Source: CAMAPP01 sp046153685 (GTDB lineage: Bacteria > Pseudomonadota > Alphaproteobacteria > CADEGL01). Taken from it: a DNA stretch of 64,000 nucleotides. The notes under the pieces are model-generated. The model saw only the letters and a list, made by a program, of their open reading frames with translations. It searched no databases and was not told the origin of the DNA. A program made the translations under genes and the position numbers. How positions within the stretch are numbered: position 1 is the stretch's first letter; each line of letters opens with the position of its first letter. The DNA lies in NCBI GenBank assembly GCA_046153685.1, contig JBJXGH010000037.1, positions 40,082-104,081 on the forward strand, given 5' to 3'. This document shows, in pieces, positions 8,506-17,497 of the stretch.

Positions 8506-9932
8506 GGTTGGTGCTTGCCCACGGGAACCAGACTCGAGGGTGCGAGCTTGGCTAGGCCCGCGTCCAAGCGACGGGGCCGCCTGCCTTCGTCCTCTGCCGC
8601 TTCCTTTCGCACGATGGCGCCCCGAACCATGTACGCGCCGACATAGCGGAACGGTTCGGGTGGAAATCGGCCATCGGGAATGCCGCGCGCCATCGGCATG
8701 GACGACCATTCGTCGCGCCGTTCGAGGGCAAGCGAGGCGAGGATGCGCCCGCCCATCCAGGACGGCCCCACGCCATTGCCGCAGTAGCCGTGGCCGTAAA
8801 CGATGTCGGGGCAATCCGGATAGACACCGAAGAACGGCATGCCGCTTTTGGTGCGGGTCACCTGGCCGCGCCAACTCGATTCGATCGGCAGATCGGCGAG
8901 CGCGGGCAGGGTGCGGCGAAATTGGCCGACGACCTCGTCCGCGCGCGTGGCATGGCAATCGAACTTGCCGCCGATGCGTCCCGCGAAGACGAAATCGCCC
9001 CCGCCCTTCGAGAAATTGAGCCGCCCATCGGGTGTCGCGCGATAGCCGTAAACGAGAAGGCGCGAATCCGCGACGCCCGTGCCGTTGTCCAAGCCCAATT
9101 CGCGCAGGCGTCCGGGTGCCTGGGCGGTGATGAGCTGATCGGAAGCGACGACGAGCACGCTGCGGCGGAATTCTGGCAGCGCCGCCGCCCAGGCATTGAG
9201 CCCGAGCACGATTTTCTTCGCCGTGATCGTGCCGCCGGGGGTGCGCACGCGCGCCGGTCGGGTGCGCTCAAGCCGTGTCATGGGGGTGTTTTCGTAAATG
9301 CGCACGCCGCGCGCCAAGGCCGCGCGCCTGAGGCCCCGCACCAGCTTGGCGGGCTGCAAGGTCGCCATGTCCTTATCGAAAACGCCGCCGCGCGCCACCG
9401 CCATGCCGGTGCGCGTCCGTGCGTCCTTCGCCGACAGCACCTCAAAGGGGTGCTCGCCCGCGCGGTCGAGCGTGTCCACGGTCGTCCGCCATGCCCCGTC
9501 TTGCGCCGCGTTCGTAGCGGTCCAAATCCAGCCGTCGCGCCTGAGTTCGCAATCGATGCCCTCGGACGCGGCGAAGCCGATGATCCGTTCGACGGCCTCG
9601 CGCGTCGCGCGGTGGATGCGCACCGCCTCCTGTGCGCCTGCAATGGCTACGAGCTTCTCGAACTTGGCCGTCCACGACAGCAACATCCCGGCATTGCGCC
9701 CCGAGGCGCCGTAGCCGCAATAGCGCGCCTCGATGAGCGCGATGTCGAGAGCGGGTTCGAGTTCCTTGAGGCGAATGGCCGTCCACAGCCCGGTATAGCC
9801 GCCGCCGACGATGCAAATATCGGCCTTGGCGTCGCCCGTCAGCGCGGGCGCGTCCGCGATGCCGTCCTTGGCCTCGATCTCGAAGGCCTGGTCGAGCCAG
9901 AAGCTCGGCGCGCGCGAGGCGGGGGCGCGCAT
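8502..9932 (-). CDS. FAD-dependent oxidoreductase, DAO family (copy 1)
   Basis: 476-residue flavoprotein of the D-amino-acid-oxidase superfamily, closest in appearance to PuuB/OrdL-type amine or aminophosphonate oxidases. The FAD-binding motif reads CIVGGGYTGLWTAIRL at about residues 40-55; the C-terminal FAD loop is YGHGYCGNGVGPSWMGG. It probably oxidises a secondary or primary amine with O2 or another acceptor, but the substrate cannot be deduced. It follows a paralogue by four bases and overlaps radC by four, so the three form one operon with map. ATG start at 9932. No transporter or regulator that would hint at the substrate lies nearby. Confidence 0.85.
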   Translation of the reverse strand: MRAPASRAPSFWLDQAFEIEAKDGIADAPALTGDAKADICIVGGGYTGLWTAIRLKELEPALDIALIEARYCGYGASGRNAGMLLSWTAKFEKLVAIAGAQEAVRIHRATREAVERIIGFAASEGIDCELRRDGWIWTATNAAQDGAWRTTVDTLDRAGEHPFEVLSAKDARTRTGMAVARGGVFDKDMATLQPAKLVRGLRRAALARGVRIYENTPMTRLERTRPARVRTPGGTITAKKIVLGLNAWAAALPEFRRSVLVVASDQLITAQAPGRLRELGLDNGTGVADSRLLVYGYRATPDGRLNFSKGGGDFVFAGRIGGKFDCHATRADEVVGQFRRTLPALADLPIESSWRGQVTRTKSGMPFFGVYPDCPDIVYGHGYCGNGVGPSWMGGRILASLALERRDEWSSMPMARGIPDGRFPPEPFRYVGAYMVRGAIVRKEAAEDEGRRPRRLDAGLAKLAPSSLVPVGKHQP

Positions 9933-9936
9933 GGCG

Positions 9937-11346
9937 CTAGGATTTTTTCTTCAGCGGAGTCAGACCGGCGGGCGCGAGCGAGGCCAGGAAATTGTCGATC
10001 CGGCTCGCGTTCCTGCCCGCCGCCTCGGCGCTTTCCTTGCGCTTGACGGCGCCCCGGACCATGTGGGCGCCGACATAGCGGAAGGGCTCGGGCGGAAAAT
10101 TTCCGCGCGGGCCCTGGGCCAGCGGCGTCGAGGACCATTCGTCGCGAAGTCCGAGCGCGAGCGAGGCGAGGATGCGGCCGCCGAGAAAACATGGACCCAC
10201 GCCATTGCCGGTATAGCCGAGGCCGTAAAACACATCGGGTTGGCCGGGCAGGCTGCCGAAGAACGGCAGGCCCGTGGCCGTGCGCTCGACAGGGCCGATC
10301 CAGCTATCGGTGATAGGCACGGCGGCGAGCTTGGGATACCAGCGCTTCAAGGTCGTTGCCATTTCTCCCGCGCGCGGCGCGCGGCCGTCGAAGCGCGTGC
10401 CGACCCGGCCCGCGAAGGCGAAGGCGCCGCCGCCCTTGCCGAAGACGATGCGGCCATCGACCGTCGTGCGATAATAATGCACGAGCATTGAGGAATCCGA
10501 GATCGCGACGCCCGTGGTCAGGCCGCTCTCGGCAAGTTTCTCGGGCGCCGGCGCGGTCACGATCATATCGGCGGCGAGCGGCATCATCGTGCGCCGGAAC
10601 GCCGGCATTTGGGCCGCCCAGGTGCCGGTGGCGAGCACGATTTTTTCCGCCGCGACCGAGCCCTTGGGCGTGCGCACGCGCATCGGCCGGCCTTGATCCA
10701 AGCCGGTCATGGGCGTGCCTTCGTGGATGCGCACGCCGAGCGCCAAGGCGGCCTTGCGAAGCCCGCGCGCAAGACGCGCAGGCTGTACGGTCGCGACCGC
10801 TTCCTCGTACACGCCCGCGAGATGGGCGGCCGAGCCCGCGCGGCGCGCGAGCTCGGCGGGACTCAAATCGGCGAAGGCGTCGGAGCCGAGATTCCTGTGC
10901 GCCTCGACGATGTCTTCCCAGGCGCCGAGCTGACCCCGATCGGCGGCGGTCCACAGCCAACCATCGGGGCGAAAATGGGCGTCGAAGCCGTGCTGGCGAG
11001 CGAACGCGCCGATGGCTTTCACCGCATCCTGCGAGGCGCGTAGCAGGCGCAGGCCTTCTTGCGCGCCGCAAATCTTTAGAATGGTCGAGAGCTTCGACGC
11101 CCAGGTCATGGCGAAGCCGCCATTGCGCCCCGAGGCGCCGCTGCCGCACACGTCCATTTCCAGGACGACGACATCGGCGGATGGGCGAAGTTGTTTCAAG
11201 TGAATGGCGGTCCACAAACCGGTGTAGCCGCCGCCGATGATGCAGACATCCGCCCGGCCTTCGCCCTCCCAAGGTGAAGCGGGCACGGGGTTGCCCTCGG
11301 CGGCCAGGGCTTCGGCGAGCCAATAGCTTTTTTGCCGCGCTTCCAC
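9937..11346 (-). CDS. FAD-dependent oxidoreductase, DAO family (copy 2)
   Basis: 469-residue paralogue of the next gene, colinear along its whole length (GGGYTGLWTAIHLKQL at the FAD site; GLGYTGNGVGPCFLGGRIL near the C-terminus; both end with a FPPEPFRYVGA(H/Y)MVRGA segment). The tandem arrangement points to local gene duplication followed by divergence, presumably for different amines. The start is a GTG at 11346, nine bases after the map stop. Family membership is clear from the motifs; the specific reaction is not. Confidence 0.85.
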   Translation of the reverse strand: MEARQKSYWLAEALAAEGNPVPASPWEGEGRADVCIIGGGYTGLWTAIHLKQLRPSADVVVLEMDVCGSGASGRNGGFAMTWASKLSTILKICGAQEGLRLLRASQDAVKAIGAFARQHGFDAHFRPDGWLWTAADRGQLGAWEDIVEAHRNLGSDAFADLSPAELARRAGSAAHLAGVYEEAVATVQPARLARGLRKAALALGVRIHEGTPMTGLDQGRPMRVRTPKGSVAAEKIVLATGTWAAQMPAFRRTMMPLAADMIVTAPAPEKLAESGLTTGVAISDSSMLVHYYRTTVDGRIVFGKGGGAFAFAGRVGTRFDGRAPRAGEMATTLKRWYPKLAAVPITDSWIGPVERTATGLPFFGSLPGQPDVFYGLGYTGNGVGPCFLGGRILASLALGLRDEWSSTPLAQGPRGNFPPEPFRYVGAHMVRGAVKRKESAEAAGRNASRIDNFLASLAPAGLTPLKKKS

Positions 11347-11355
11347 GAGGGGCTC

Positions 11356-12177
11356 CTAATTCGAGCCGTAGGGCGGGCAGTGCCAGCCCTTGGGCGAGAG
11401 GGTGAAGATTTCGTGCCCCGTCGCCGTCACGCCGAGGGAATGTTCGAACTGCGCGGACAGCGAGCGATCCTTGGTCACGGCGGTCCAGCCGTCCGAAAGG
11501 ATCTTCACGTCCCAATCGCCCGCGTTGATCATGGGCTCGATGGTGAAGAACATGCCTTCGCGCAAGGCAAGTCCCGTGCCCGGCTCGCCGAAATGCAGGA
11601 TGCTCGGCGCATCGTGGAATACGCGGCCGAGGCCATGGCCGCAGAAATCGCGGACCACCGAAAACCGCGCGCCTTCGGCATGGTCCTGGATGGCGTGGCC
11701 GATATCCCCAAGGGTCGCGCCAGGACGCACTTGCGCGATGCCGCGCATCATCGCCTCGTATGTCACCTCGACAAGTTTCCTTGCCTTAACCCCGATCTTG
11801 CCGACGGGGAACATGCGGCTGGTGTCGCCATGCCAGCCGTCGAGAATGACGGTCACGTCGATGTTCGCGATGTCGCCGTCCTCCAGGCGCTTTTCGCCGG
11901 GAATGCCGTGACAGACGACGTGATTGACCGAGATGCAGATCGATTTGGGAAATCCCCGGTAGTTGAGCGGCGCCGGAATCGCGCCGTGAGCGATGATGAA
12001 ATCGTGGCACAGTTGGTCGAGCGTCGCCGTGACCGCGCCCGGCACGACATGGGGCGTGATGAAGTCGAGCGTTTCCGCCGCCAGGCGCCCGGCCCGGCGC
12101 ATGGCCTCGAACTCGGCGGGGCCGTGCAGCTTGATCTTCTGCTCGGGCGGATCCCATTTGGTCTCGATGTCGTTCAT
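11356..12177 (-). CDS. map: Methionine aminopeptidase, type I
   Basis: Removes the initiator Met from nascent proteins. 273 residues, slightly longer than the E. coli enzyme because of a short N-terminal extension. The metal-binding residues of the pita-bread fold are in VILDGWHGDTSRMFPVG (two Asp), FCGHGLGRVFH (His), FTIEPMIN (Glu) and QFEHSLGVT (Glu); the substrate-side His is in CHGIPGEK. ATG at 12177. sfsA lies 101 bp upstream on the same strand, a gene pair common in alphaproteobacteria. Confidence 0.97.
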   Translation of the reverse strand: MNDIETKWDPPEQKIKLHGPAEFEAMRRAGRLAAETLDFITPHVVPGAVTATLDQLCHDFIIAHGAIPAPLNYRGFPKSICISVNHVVCHGIPGEKRLEDGDIANIDVTVILDGWHGDTSRMFPVGKIGVKARKLVEVTYEAMMRGIAQVRPGATLGDIGHAIQDHAEGARFSVVRDFCGHGLGRVFHDAPSILHFGEPGTGLALREGMFFTIEPMINAGDWDVKILSDGWTAVTKDRSLSAQFEHSLGVTATGHEIFTLSPKGWHCPPYGSN

Positions 12178-12261
12178 TGCAAGATCGCTTTTGGGGCAAG
12201 TCGGTTTAGATCCGGATCGGCTCCGGCGTGCCGCCGGCGCGCCAGGACGCCAGAGGGCAAT

Positions 12262-12296
12262 CTAATCCGCAAGTGGGCCTAATCCGCAAGCGGGCC
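12262..12296. repeat. 17-bp tandem duplication across the sfsA stop codon
   Basis: ctaatccgcaagYgggcc occurs at 12279-12296, where it encodes the last residues and TAG stop of sfsA, and again at 12262-12279, with one mismatch. The downstream copy repeats the stop. Confidence 0.7.
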
Positions 12297-13028
12297 GGTT
12301 TCGATGGAATTTTCGCGGGCCGTCTCGATGGGCAAGGGGCGCGCCAATTCGATCGCCGTGCGGCCGACCTTGCAACCATAACATAGCGCCTCGACGCCGC
12401 GCGCGCGGGCCTTGGCGAAGGCGGTGGCGTAATTGGGATCGATGTCGGCGGCAAGGCGAAAGCGATCGCAATCGCCGCGCTGGACCACGAACAGCATCAC
12501 CGCCCGGCGGCCCGCGGCGACCATGCGCGACAATTCATCGAGATGCTTGGCGCCGCGCGCGGTGACGGAATCGGGAAATTCCGCGGCTCCGCCCCGGCCC
12601 CGGTCGCGCTTGAGGTGGACGTTCTTGATCTCGACATAGCAAGCGGGCTTGCCCGGCGCCTCGAGCAGCAAGTCTATGCGCGAGGCGCGGCCATAGGGCA
12701 CCTCGCGCCGCACCGTTTCGTATCCAGCGAGCTCTGGAATCCGCCCGGCGGCGAGCGCCTCCTCGGCGAGCGCATTGGGCCGCCCGGTGTGCACGCCCAC
12801 CAGGGCATTGCCGACGCGCACGAGTTCAAGGGTATGGGGCAGGCGGCGATTGGGCGTGGCGGCCCGCGACAGCCAGATCTGCGCGCCGGGGGCCGAGACG
12901 CCCAGCATCGAACCCGAATTGGCGACGTGCACCACCTCCTCGCGTCCATCCTCGAAGCGCACATCGGCGAGGAAGCGCTTGTAGCGGCGCAGCAGCGTCG
13001 CGCGCACAAGAGGGGAGGCGAAGCGCAT
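12279..13028 (-). CDS. sfsA: DNA/RNA nuclease SfsA family protein
   Basis: 249-residue SfsA (sugar fermentation stimulation) homologue. The N-terminal OB-like part has YKRFLADVRFEDG and NSGSMLGV; the C-terminal PD-(D/E)XK-like nuclease core shows SRIDLLLE followed by YVEIKNVHL and FPDSVTARGAKHLDEL, all family hallmarks. E. coli SfsA was named for maltose metabolism, but the fold suggests a nucleic-acid enzyme; the physiological role is unsettled. ATG at 13028. It begins just past the terminator of the upstream OmpA-like gene, so it probably has its own promoter in a very short space or is read through. Confidence 0.93.
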   Translation of the reverse strand: MRFASPLVRATLLRRYKRFLADVRFEDGREEVVHVANSGSMLGVSAPGAQIWLSRAATPNRRLPHTLELVRVGNALVGVHTGRPNALAEEALAAGRIPELAGYETVRREVPYGRASRIDLLLEAPGKPACYVEIKNVHLKRDRGRGGAAEFPDSVTARGAKHLDELSRMVAAGRRAVMLFVVQRGDCDRFRLAADIDPNYATAFAKARARGVEALCYGCKVGRTAIELARPLPIETARENSIETGPLAD

Positions 13029-13056
13029 GCGGCTCCTGGGCGGTTCCCGAAAGGTC

Positions 13057-13094
13057 CAAAAAGAGAAAGGGCGCCGCCCTCGCGGGCGGCGCCC
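13057..13094 (-). terminator. Rho-independent terminator of the OmpA-like gene
   Basis: On the minus strand an 11-bp perfect GC stem (13069-13079 with 13084-13094, loop of four) is followed by tttctcttttt. It lies 24 bp after the OmpA-like stop and ends 29 bp before sfsA. Confidence 0.85.
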
Positions 13095-13117
13095 CGTCCC
13101 ATTCCATTGGAAGCGAA

Positions 13118-14002
13118 TTACTTGCCGAGCACGATAACGGCGCGGCGGTTTTTCTCTTCCTTCGTGTTGTCGCCGGTCGAGACGGCGAGGTCGTCTTCAC
13201 CGACCCAGTACGTTGCGACCAAAGTCGTCACACCCATTTTCTTGAGCGCGGCGGCAACCGTGGCCGCCCGCTTCTCGGACAGTTTCAGGTTATGCGCATA
13301 GCTGCCCGTGGTGTCGGTGTGGCCGGTGACATTGACCACATTGGGCTTCGCCTTGCTGATCGCGTCCGAAGCCTGCTTGAGCACGGTTTCCTGGTCCGCG
13401 CGGACATTCGACTTGTTGAGGTCGAACAGCACGGTGAAGGGACCGGGCGCCTTGGCTGCCGGCGCGGGAGCCGGAGCGGGCGGCGGAGCGGGAGCCGGAG
13501 CGGGCGCCTTGATGGCCGCTTCGACGATCGTGATCGCATCCACGAACTTGTTTTTGCACTTTGCGATGTGCTCCGGCTGGACGTTTTCTTCCTGCTGCTC
13601 GACCCAGCAATCAAAGGCCGCTTGGGCTTCGGCCGCCTTCTCGGGGGCCTTCACGGTGCCGTTGCCGTTGAGCGCCGCATTCAAGCGCAGATATGCCGAC
13701 TGCAACTCGCCCTTCTTGTCGGGCGCGAGCATGGTCGATTTGGACGGATCGGTGGCCGGAGGTGTCTGACCCTTGCCGGCCATCATCGCCTTGTCGATAT
13801 TCCGCTCGGCGGTGCCGAGATCCGACATGAGGTTAAGCTCGTAATCCGCGTAGGTCAGATATTCCTTCCACAACGCATTCTGGAACGCGCTTCCAGCGGG
13901 CTTCATCGCTCGCGCTTCGGTCAGGCGCTCCGAGGTCAGCGGACCGCAGGCCCCAACCACCAAAAGCAGCGCGACAGCCGTGCAGTATTTAATGAATCGC
14001 AT
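13118..14002 (-). CDS. OmpA-family outer-membrane lipoprotein
   Basis: 294-residue predicted lipoprotein. The ATG at 14002, behind ctggggaaa, gives a signal peptide ending in a lipobox (V16-G-A-C19), so Cys19 should be lipidated after cleavage. Residues ~20-160 are helical and lack a known domain; a Pro/Ala linker (APAPAPAPPPAPAPAPA) joins them to a C-terminal OmpA/MotB peptidoglycan-binding domain with GHTDTTGSYAHNLKLSEKRA and the closing NRRAVI. This arrangement suits a Pal-like anchor between outer membrane and peptidoglycan. It is monocistronic, with a strong terminator and a long AT-richer leader upstream. Confidence 0.88.
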   Translation of the reverse strand: MRFIKYCTAVALLLVVGACGPLTSERLTEARAMKPAGSAFQNALWKEYLTYADYELNLMSDLGTAERNIDKAMMAGKGQTPPATDPSKSTMLAPDKKGELQSAYLRLNAALNGNGTVKAPEKAAEAQAAFDCWVEQQEENVQPEHIAKCKNKFVDAITIVEAAIKAPAPAPAPPPAPAPAPAAKAPGPFTVLFDLNKSNVRADQETVLKQASDAISKAKPNVVNVTGHTDTTGSYAHNLKLSEKRAATVAAALKKMGVTTLVATYWVGEDDLAVSTGDNTKEEKNRRAVIVLGK

Positions 14003-14470
14003 TTTTTTCCCCAGCGTTGCAGCAACACCAACTCGGCCAATCGCCAGGACTTTCCTGACCCGACCACTCAATCTTCGAGATAATTTAGCAAAACTAATGA
14101 TTTGGCGCAATCCCCATGGGTGCAATCTGGTGTCATGTTGCAGAAATAACACTTTAGATTCCAATCAAGTTGCCGCCACTGCTTTCTTGCCGTTCATTGA
14201 CTTCGGACAAGGAGTTACGGTTTTCGCGGCAATCGCCAGGGGTATCACGGTCCGGGTCAAGCCAATTCCACGATGGACTTATTCCCCCGACCGTGCCCTT
14301 CGCCCTTTGGCTCGTCTATCGCCTGGCCAAGCCCGTTTCGCATGCCAGCGGGCGGCGGATCGGCGAGCGGACAGGGCGGCTTGGTTTTCACTATGATGGC
14401 GCATGATGAAGCCGCGACGCGGCCGTCGAGCGTCGGCGCGAGAACGCTTCGCTTCGAATGGGAAATCCGA
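14003..14470. other. 468-bp non-coding divergent region
   Basis: No credible gene. The part nearest the OmpA-like lipoprotein gene (about 14060-14170) is clearly AT-richer than the surroundings and holds a possible minus-strand promoter (TTGCGC, 17 bases, TAAATT). Nothing else is recognised. Confidence 0.4.
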
Positions 14471-15247
14471 ATGTCCAATACCGCCGCCGATGCCGCCGTT
14501 GTTACCGCCGCCGTACTCGTCATCGGTAACGAGATTCTCTCCGGGCGCACGCAGGACGCGAATCTGAACTACATCGCCAAGGGTCTCACGGGCGTGGGCG
14601 TGCGCCTGCGCGAGGCACGCGTGGTCGCGGACCTCGAGGGCGAGATCGTCGCGGCGTTGAACGTGCTCCGCGCCAAATACGATTATGTCTTCACCACCGG
14701 CGGCATCGGCCCGACGCACGACGACATCACTTCGCCGTGCATCGCCAAGGCGTTCGGCGTGGCGCTGCACCACCATCCCGAAGCGGTTGCGGCGCTTGAG
14801 GCGGCCTACCAGCCCGGCCAGTTGAACTCGGCGCGCCTGCGCATGGCCGAGGTACCCCTCGGCGCCGCTCTCATTAAGACGGCGGCGTCGGCGGCGCCCG
14901 GTTTCCGGATGGAAAACGTCTTCGTCATGGCGGGCGTGCCGTCGATCATGCGCGCCATGTTCGACGCGGTGAAGCACTCGCTGCGTTCGGGTCCGCCGGT
15001 GCTCGCGCGCAGCATCCTGACGCATCTGCCCGAGGGCACGATCGCATCCGGCTTCGCCGCGTTGCAGGAGAAATATCCCGAGATCGATCTCGGCAGCTAT
15101 CCGTTCTTCCGCCAGGGCAAGTTCGGAACCTCCCTGGTCGCGCGCGGCGTCGATCGTGCGCGCCTCGACGCGGCCGCGGGCGATGTCGCGAACATGATCC
15201 GTGCGCTCGGCGGCGAGGCGGTCGAGGAACCTGAGCCCAATTCCTGA
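14471..15247 (+). CDS. Molybdopterin-binding / CinA N-terminal domain protein
   Basis: 258-residue stand-alone MoCF_biosynth (MoaB/MogA-like) domain protein of the CinA type. The signature TTGGIGPTHDDIT lies near residue 75 and VLVIGNEILSGRTQDANL near the N-terminus. It lacks the C-terminal PncC nicotinamide-deamidase domain of full-length CinA, as is common for the alphaproteobacterial version, so a role in pyridine nucleotide or molybdopterin metabolism remains open. The ATG at 14471 follows ggaaatccga; the frame is open upstream but without family similarity. Confidence 0.9.
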   Translation: MSNTAADAAVVTAAVLVIGNEILSGRTQDANLNYIAKGLTGVGVRLREARVVADLEGEIVAALNVLRAKYDYVFTTGGIGPTHDDITSPCIAKAFGVALHHHPEAVAALEAAYQPGQLNSARLRMAEVPLGAALIKTAASAAPGFRMENVFVMAGVPSIMRAMFDAVKHSLRSGPPVLARSILTHLPEGTIASGFAALQEKYPEIDLGSYPFFRQGKFGTSLVARGVDRARLDAAAGDVANMIRALGGEAVEEPEPNS

Positions 15248-15390
15248 GGGCGAATGATCCCGAAGGGCGCCCAATCGCGACGATTGAAGGTGAAGTCGCT
15301 CGCGCCCTCGGCACCGGCCTGGGTGAAGGTGCCGTGCTCGGGCATCTGACTCGAAATATTGGTGACGGCGCGGATCAGCTTGTCGAACGC
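15248..15390 (-). pseudogene. Possible C-terminal gene remnant
   Basis: Directly after a stop at 15391-15393 the minus-strand frame reads AFDKLIRAVTNISSQ, then MPEHGTFTQAGAEG and SDFTFNRRDWAPFGII, a protein-like composition unlike the Arg/Pro/Ala-rich shadow frames around it. It has no start, no ribosome site and runs into cinA antisense. It may be the tail of a lost gene; I do not recognise the family. The region 15248-15448 otherwise shows nothing. Confidence 0.25.
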
Positions 15391-15448
15391 CTAAAGGCTT
15401 GAGACGCCGAGGCTAGGATGGCACGCCGCGCGGCGGTTATGATTGGCC

Positions 15449-17497
15449 ATGGCTAGATCCGTCGCCTTACGTTCGTCCGCGCCCAACACCGCCGCGCCCA
15501 ATGTAGCGCGGCCGAAAGTCTGGCGCGCGCGCTCTCTCTCCGTTCTGCTTGCCGCATGTATCGCGGTGGGGGCTTACATGTTGGCGCGGTTTCTGCCGTT
15601 CGCCGATGCAGCCGAGGAGGCGATCGCCGATCTTCGCTTCGCGGCCTTGGGCAGCCGCGCGCCGAGCCAGAATACCGACATTGCGCTCGTCACGGTGACC
15701 GAGGACACGCTCGCAAACCTCCCGTACCGCTCGCCCGTCGATCGCTTGGTCTTGGCCCAGGCGGTCGCGGTGCTGGCCAAGGCCGAGATAGCGGCGCTCG
15801 GCTTCGACATCCTGTTCGACCGGCCGACCGAGCAAGCCAAGGACGAAGCGCTCGCCCAGGCCCTGGCCGATTTTCCCGCCCCCGTCGTCCTTGCCTGGGC
15901 CGATGCGGCGGACGGGCTTGGCGCCGAGCAGACCGCCTGGATCGAGGCCTTTGCCGCCGCCGCTGGCGCGCGCACCGCCTTGCCCGTGCTCGCGCGCGAT
16001 GCCGATGGCGCGATCCGGCGCTGGCCGCGCTTGGCCCGTGCGGCCGAGCGCCAGACGAAGCCCGGATTCGCCGCTGCGCTCGTGCCCGCTCGCGCGGCCG
16101 AGGCCGCGAAGCTCGAGGGCAAGCGCATCGATTATTTGGGCTTGCCGCTCGACGGCGCGGATGGCTTCGCGACCTTGCCCATCCATGCCCTGCCCGTGCT
16201 TGCGGCGCTAAATCCGGCGGCGCTGTCGGCCGCGTTCAAGGGCCGCGTCGTCATCCTTGGCGCCGATCTTCCGGGCATCGATCGCCATCGCACCCCGCTT
16301 GCCGCGCGCGCGGGCGCACCCGCCGATATGGCGGGAATGGAAGTCCACGCCCAGATGGTGGCTCAGCTTCAGGACGGCAGGCGCGTGCTTGAGCCGGGCC
16401 TGGCCGGGGAATTAATTTTCGCCTTTGTGTTCGCGCTCGCGGGCGCGGCGCTCGCGCACTGGGAACGCCCGGGCTGGCAGAAGGCCCTGATGCTCGTCGC
16501 CGCCGCGCTCGGTTTGTGGGTCATCGGCTTTGCGCTCGTTTCGCAGGCGCGCATCCTGATGCCGCTTGTCGCGCCGAAGCTTGCCTTGTTCGGCGCCTGC
16601 GGTATTGAAAGCGCGCGCGCGCACCGTCGGGAACGCGCGCTGCGCCGCTTCATCCGCGGCGCCTTCATGATGTTCGTGCCGCCGGCGGTGGTCGAGGAGC
16701 TGACGCGCAATCCCGCGAGCCTCGCGCTCGGCGGCGAGCGGCGCGTGATCACCGCGCTGTTCACCGATGTCGAGGGCTTTACCGCGCTCGCCGAGCGCCT
16801 GCCCGCGCACGAACTCGTGCCACTGCTCAACGCCTATCTCGACGGCGCCTCGCGCATCGTGCTCGCGCACGGCGGCACGATCGACAAATTCGTTGGCGAC
16901 GCGGTCGTGGCGTTTTTTGGCGCACCGCTCGCCCAGGACGACCACGCCCGCCGCGCGGTCGATTGCGCCTGCGCGCTCGATACCTTCGCCGAAGAGTTCC
17001 GCGACGGCCATCCAGGCTTTGGGCGCACGCGTATCGGCGTGCACACCGGGCCGGCTACGGTCGGCAATTTCGGCGGCGAGGGGCGATTCGATTACACCGC
17101 CATGGGCGACACGATGAACATCGCCGCGCGACTTGAAAGCGCGAACAAGCACTTGGGCACCCGGGTCTGCGTGAGCGCCGTCACAGCGTCGGGCCGCGAC
17201 TCTGATATGCTAGTGCCGGTGGGCGATATCGTGCTTAAGGGCAAAACCGAGGCCGTCGGCGTGTTCACACTTCTGGCCGGGCAGGACGAATCCGGAAACG
17301 CGTCAATCGGAAGCGGGGCAGCCTGGAATGACCGCTACCGGGCGGCCTATGCTGCCCTGGTGAACGGCGAGGAATCGGCGGCGGAAGAATTCCGGGCGCT
17401 CGCGGACGAGCGGCCGGGCGAACCGCTCGCGCGGCTGCATCTCGTCAGAATCCGCGCTGGCGCGCGCGACGCCCGAATCGTGTTGGAGGAGAAGTGA
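15449..17497 (+). CDS. CHASE2-domain adenylate/guanylate cyclase
   Basis: Membrane-bound class III nucleotide cyclase of about 682 residues. An N-terminal membrane segment (~residues 28-48) leads to a periplasmic CHASE2 sensor domain (~50-300), three membrane helices (~315-390: FAFVFALAGAALAHW, LMLVAAALGLWVIGFAL, LVAPKLALFGACG), then a cytoplasmic cyclase domain with the metal Asp in FTDVEGFTAL, the second Asp in FVGDAVVAFFGAP and the GDTMNIAARLES transition-state Asn/Arg. It presumably makes cAMP in response to an outside signal. ATG at 15449; an in-frame TTG at 15443 is possible. Its stop overlaps the next gene by one base. Confidence 0.92.
   Translation: MARSVALRSSAPNTAAPNVARPKVWRARSLSVLLAACIAVGAYMLARFLPFADAAEEAIADLRFAALGSRAPSQNTDIALVTVTEDTLANLPYRSPVDRLVLAQAVAVLAKAEIAALGFDILFDRPTEQAKDEALAQALADFPAPVVLAWADAADGLGAEQTAWIEAFAAAAGARTALPVLARDADGAIRRWPRLARAAERQTKPGFAAALVPARAAEAAKLEGKRIDYLGLPLDGADGFATLPIHALPVLAALNPAALSAAFKGRVVILGADLPGIDRHRTPLAARAGAPADMAGMEVHAQMVAQLQDGRRVLEPGLAGELIFAFVFALAGAALAHWERPGWQKALMLVAAALGLWVIGFALVSQARILMPLVAPKLALFGACGIESARAHRRERALRRFIRGAFMMFVPPAVVEELTRNPASLALGGERRVITALFTDVEGFTALAERLPAHELVPLLNAYLDGASRIVLAHGGTIDKFVGDAVVAFFGAPLAQDDHARRAVDCACALDTFAEEFRDGHPGFGRTRIGVHTGPATVGNFGGEGRFDYTAMGDTMNIAARLESANKHLGTRVCVSAVTASGRDSDMLVPVGDIVLKGKTEAVGVFTLLAGQDESGNASIGSGAAWNDRYRAAYAALVNGEESAAEEFRALADERPGEPLARLHLVRIRAGARDARIVLEEK

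Noticed and set aside
13057..13094. Riboswitch or attenuator in front of sfsA
   Set aside because: The hairpin has its T-run only in the minus-strand direction right after the OmpA-like gene and is fully explained as that gene's terminator.
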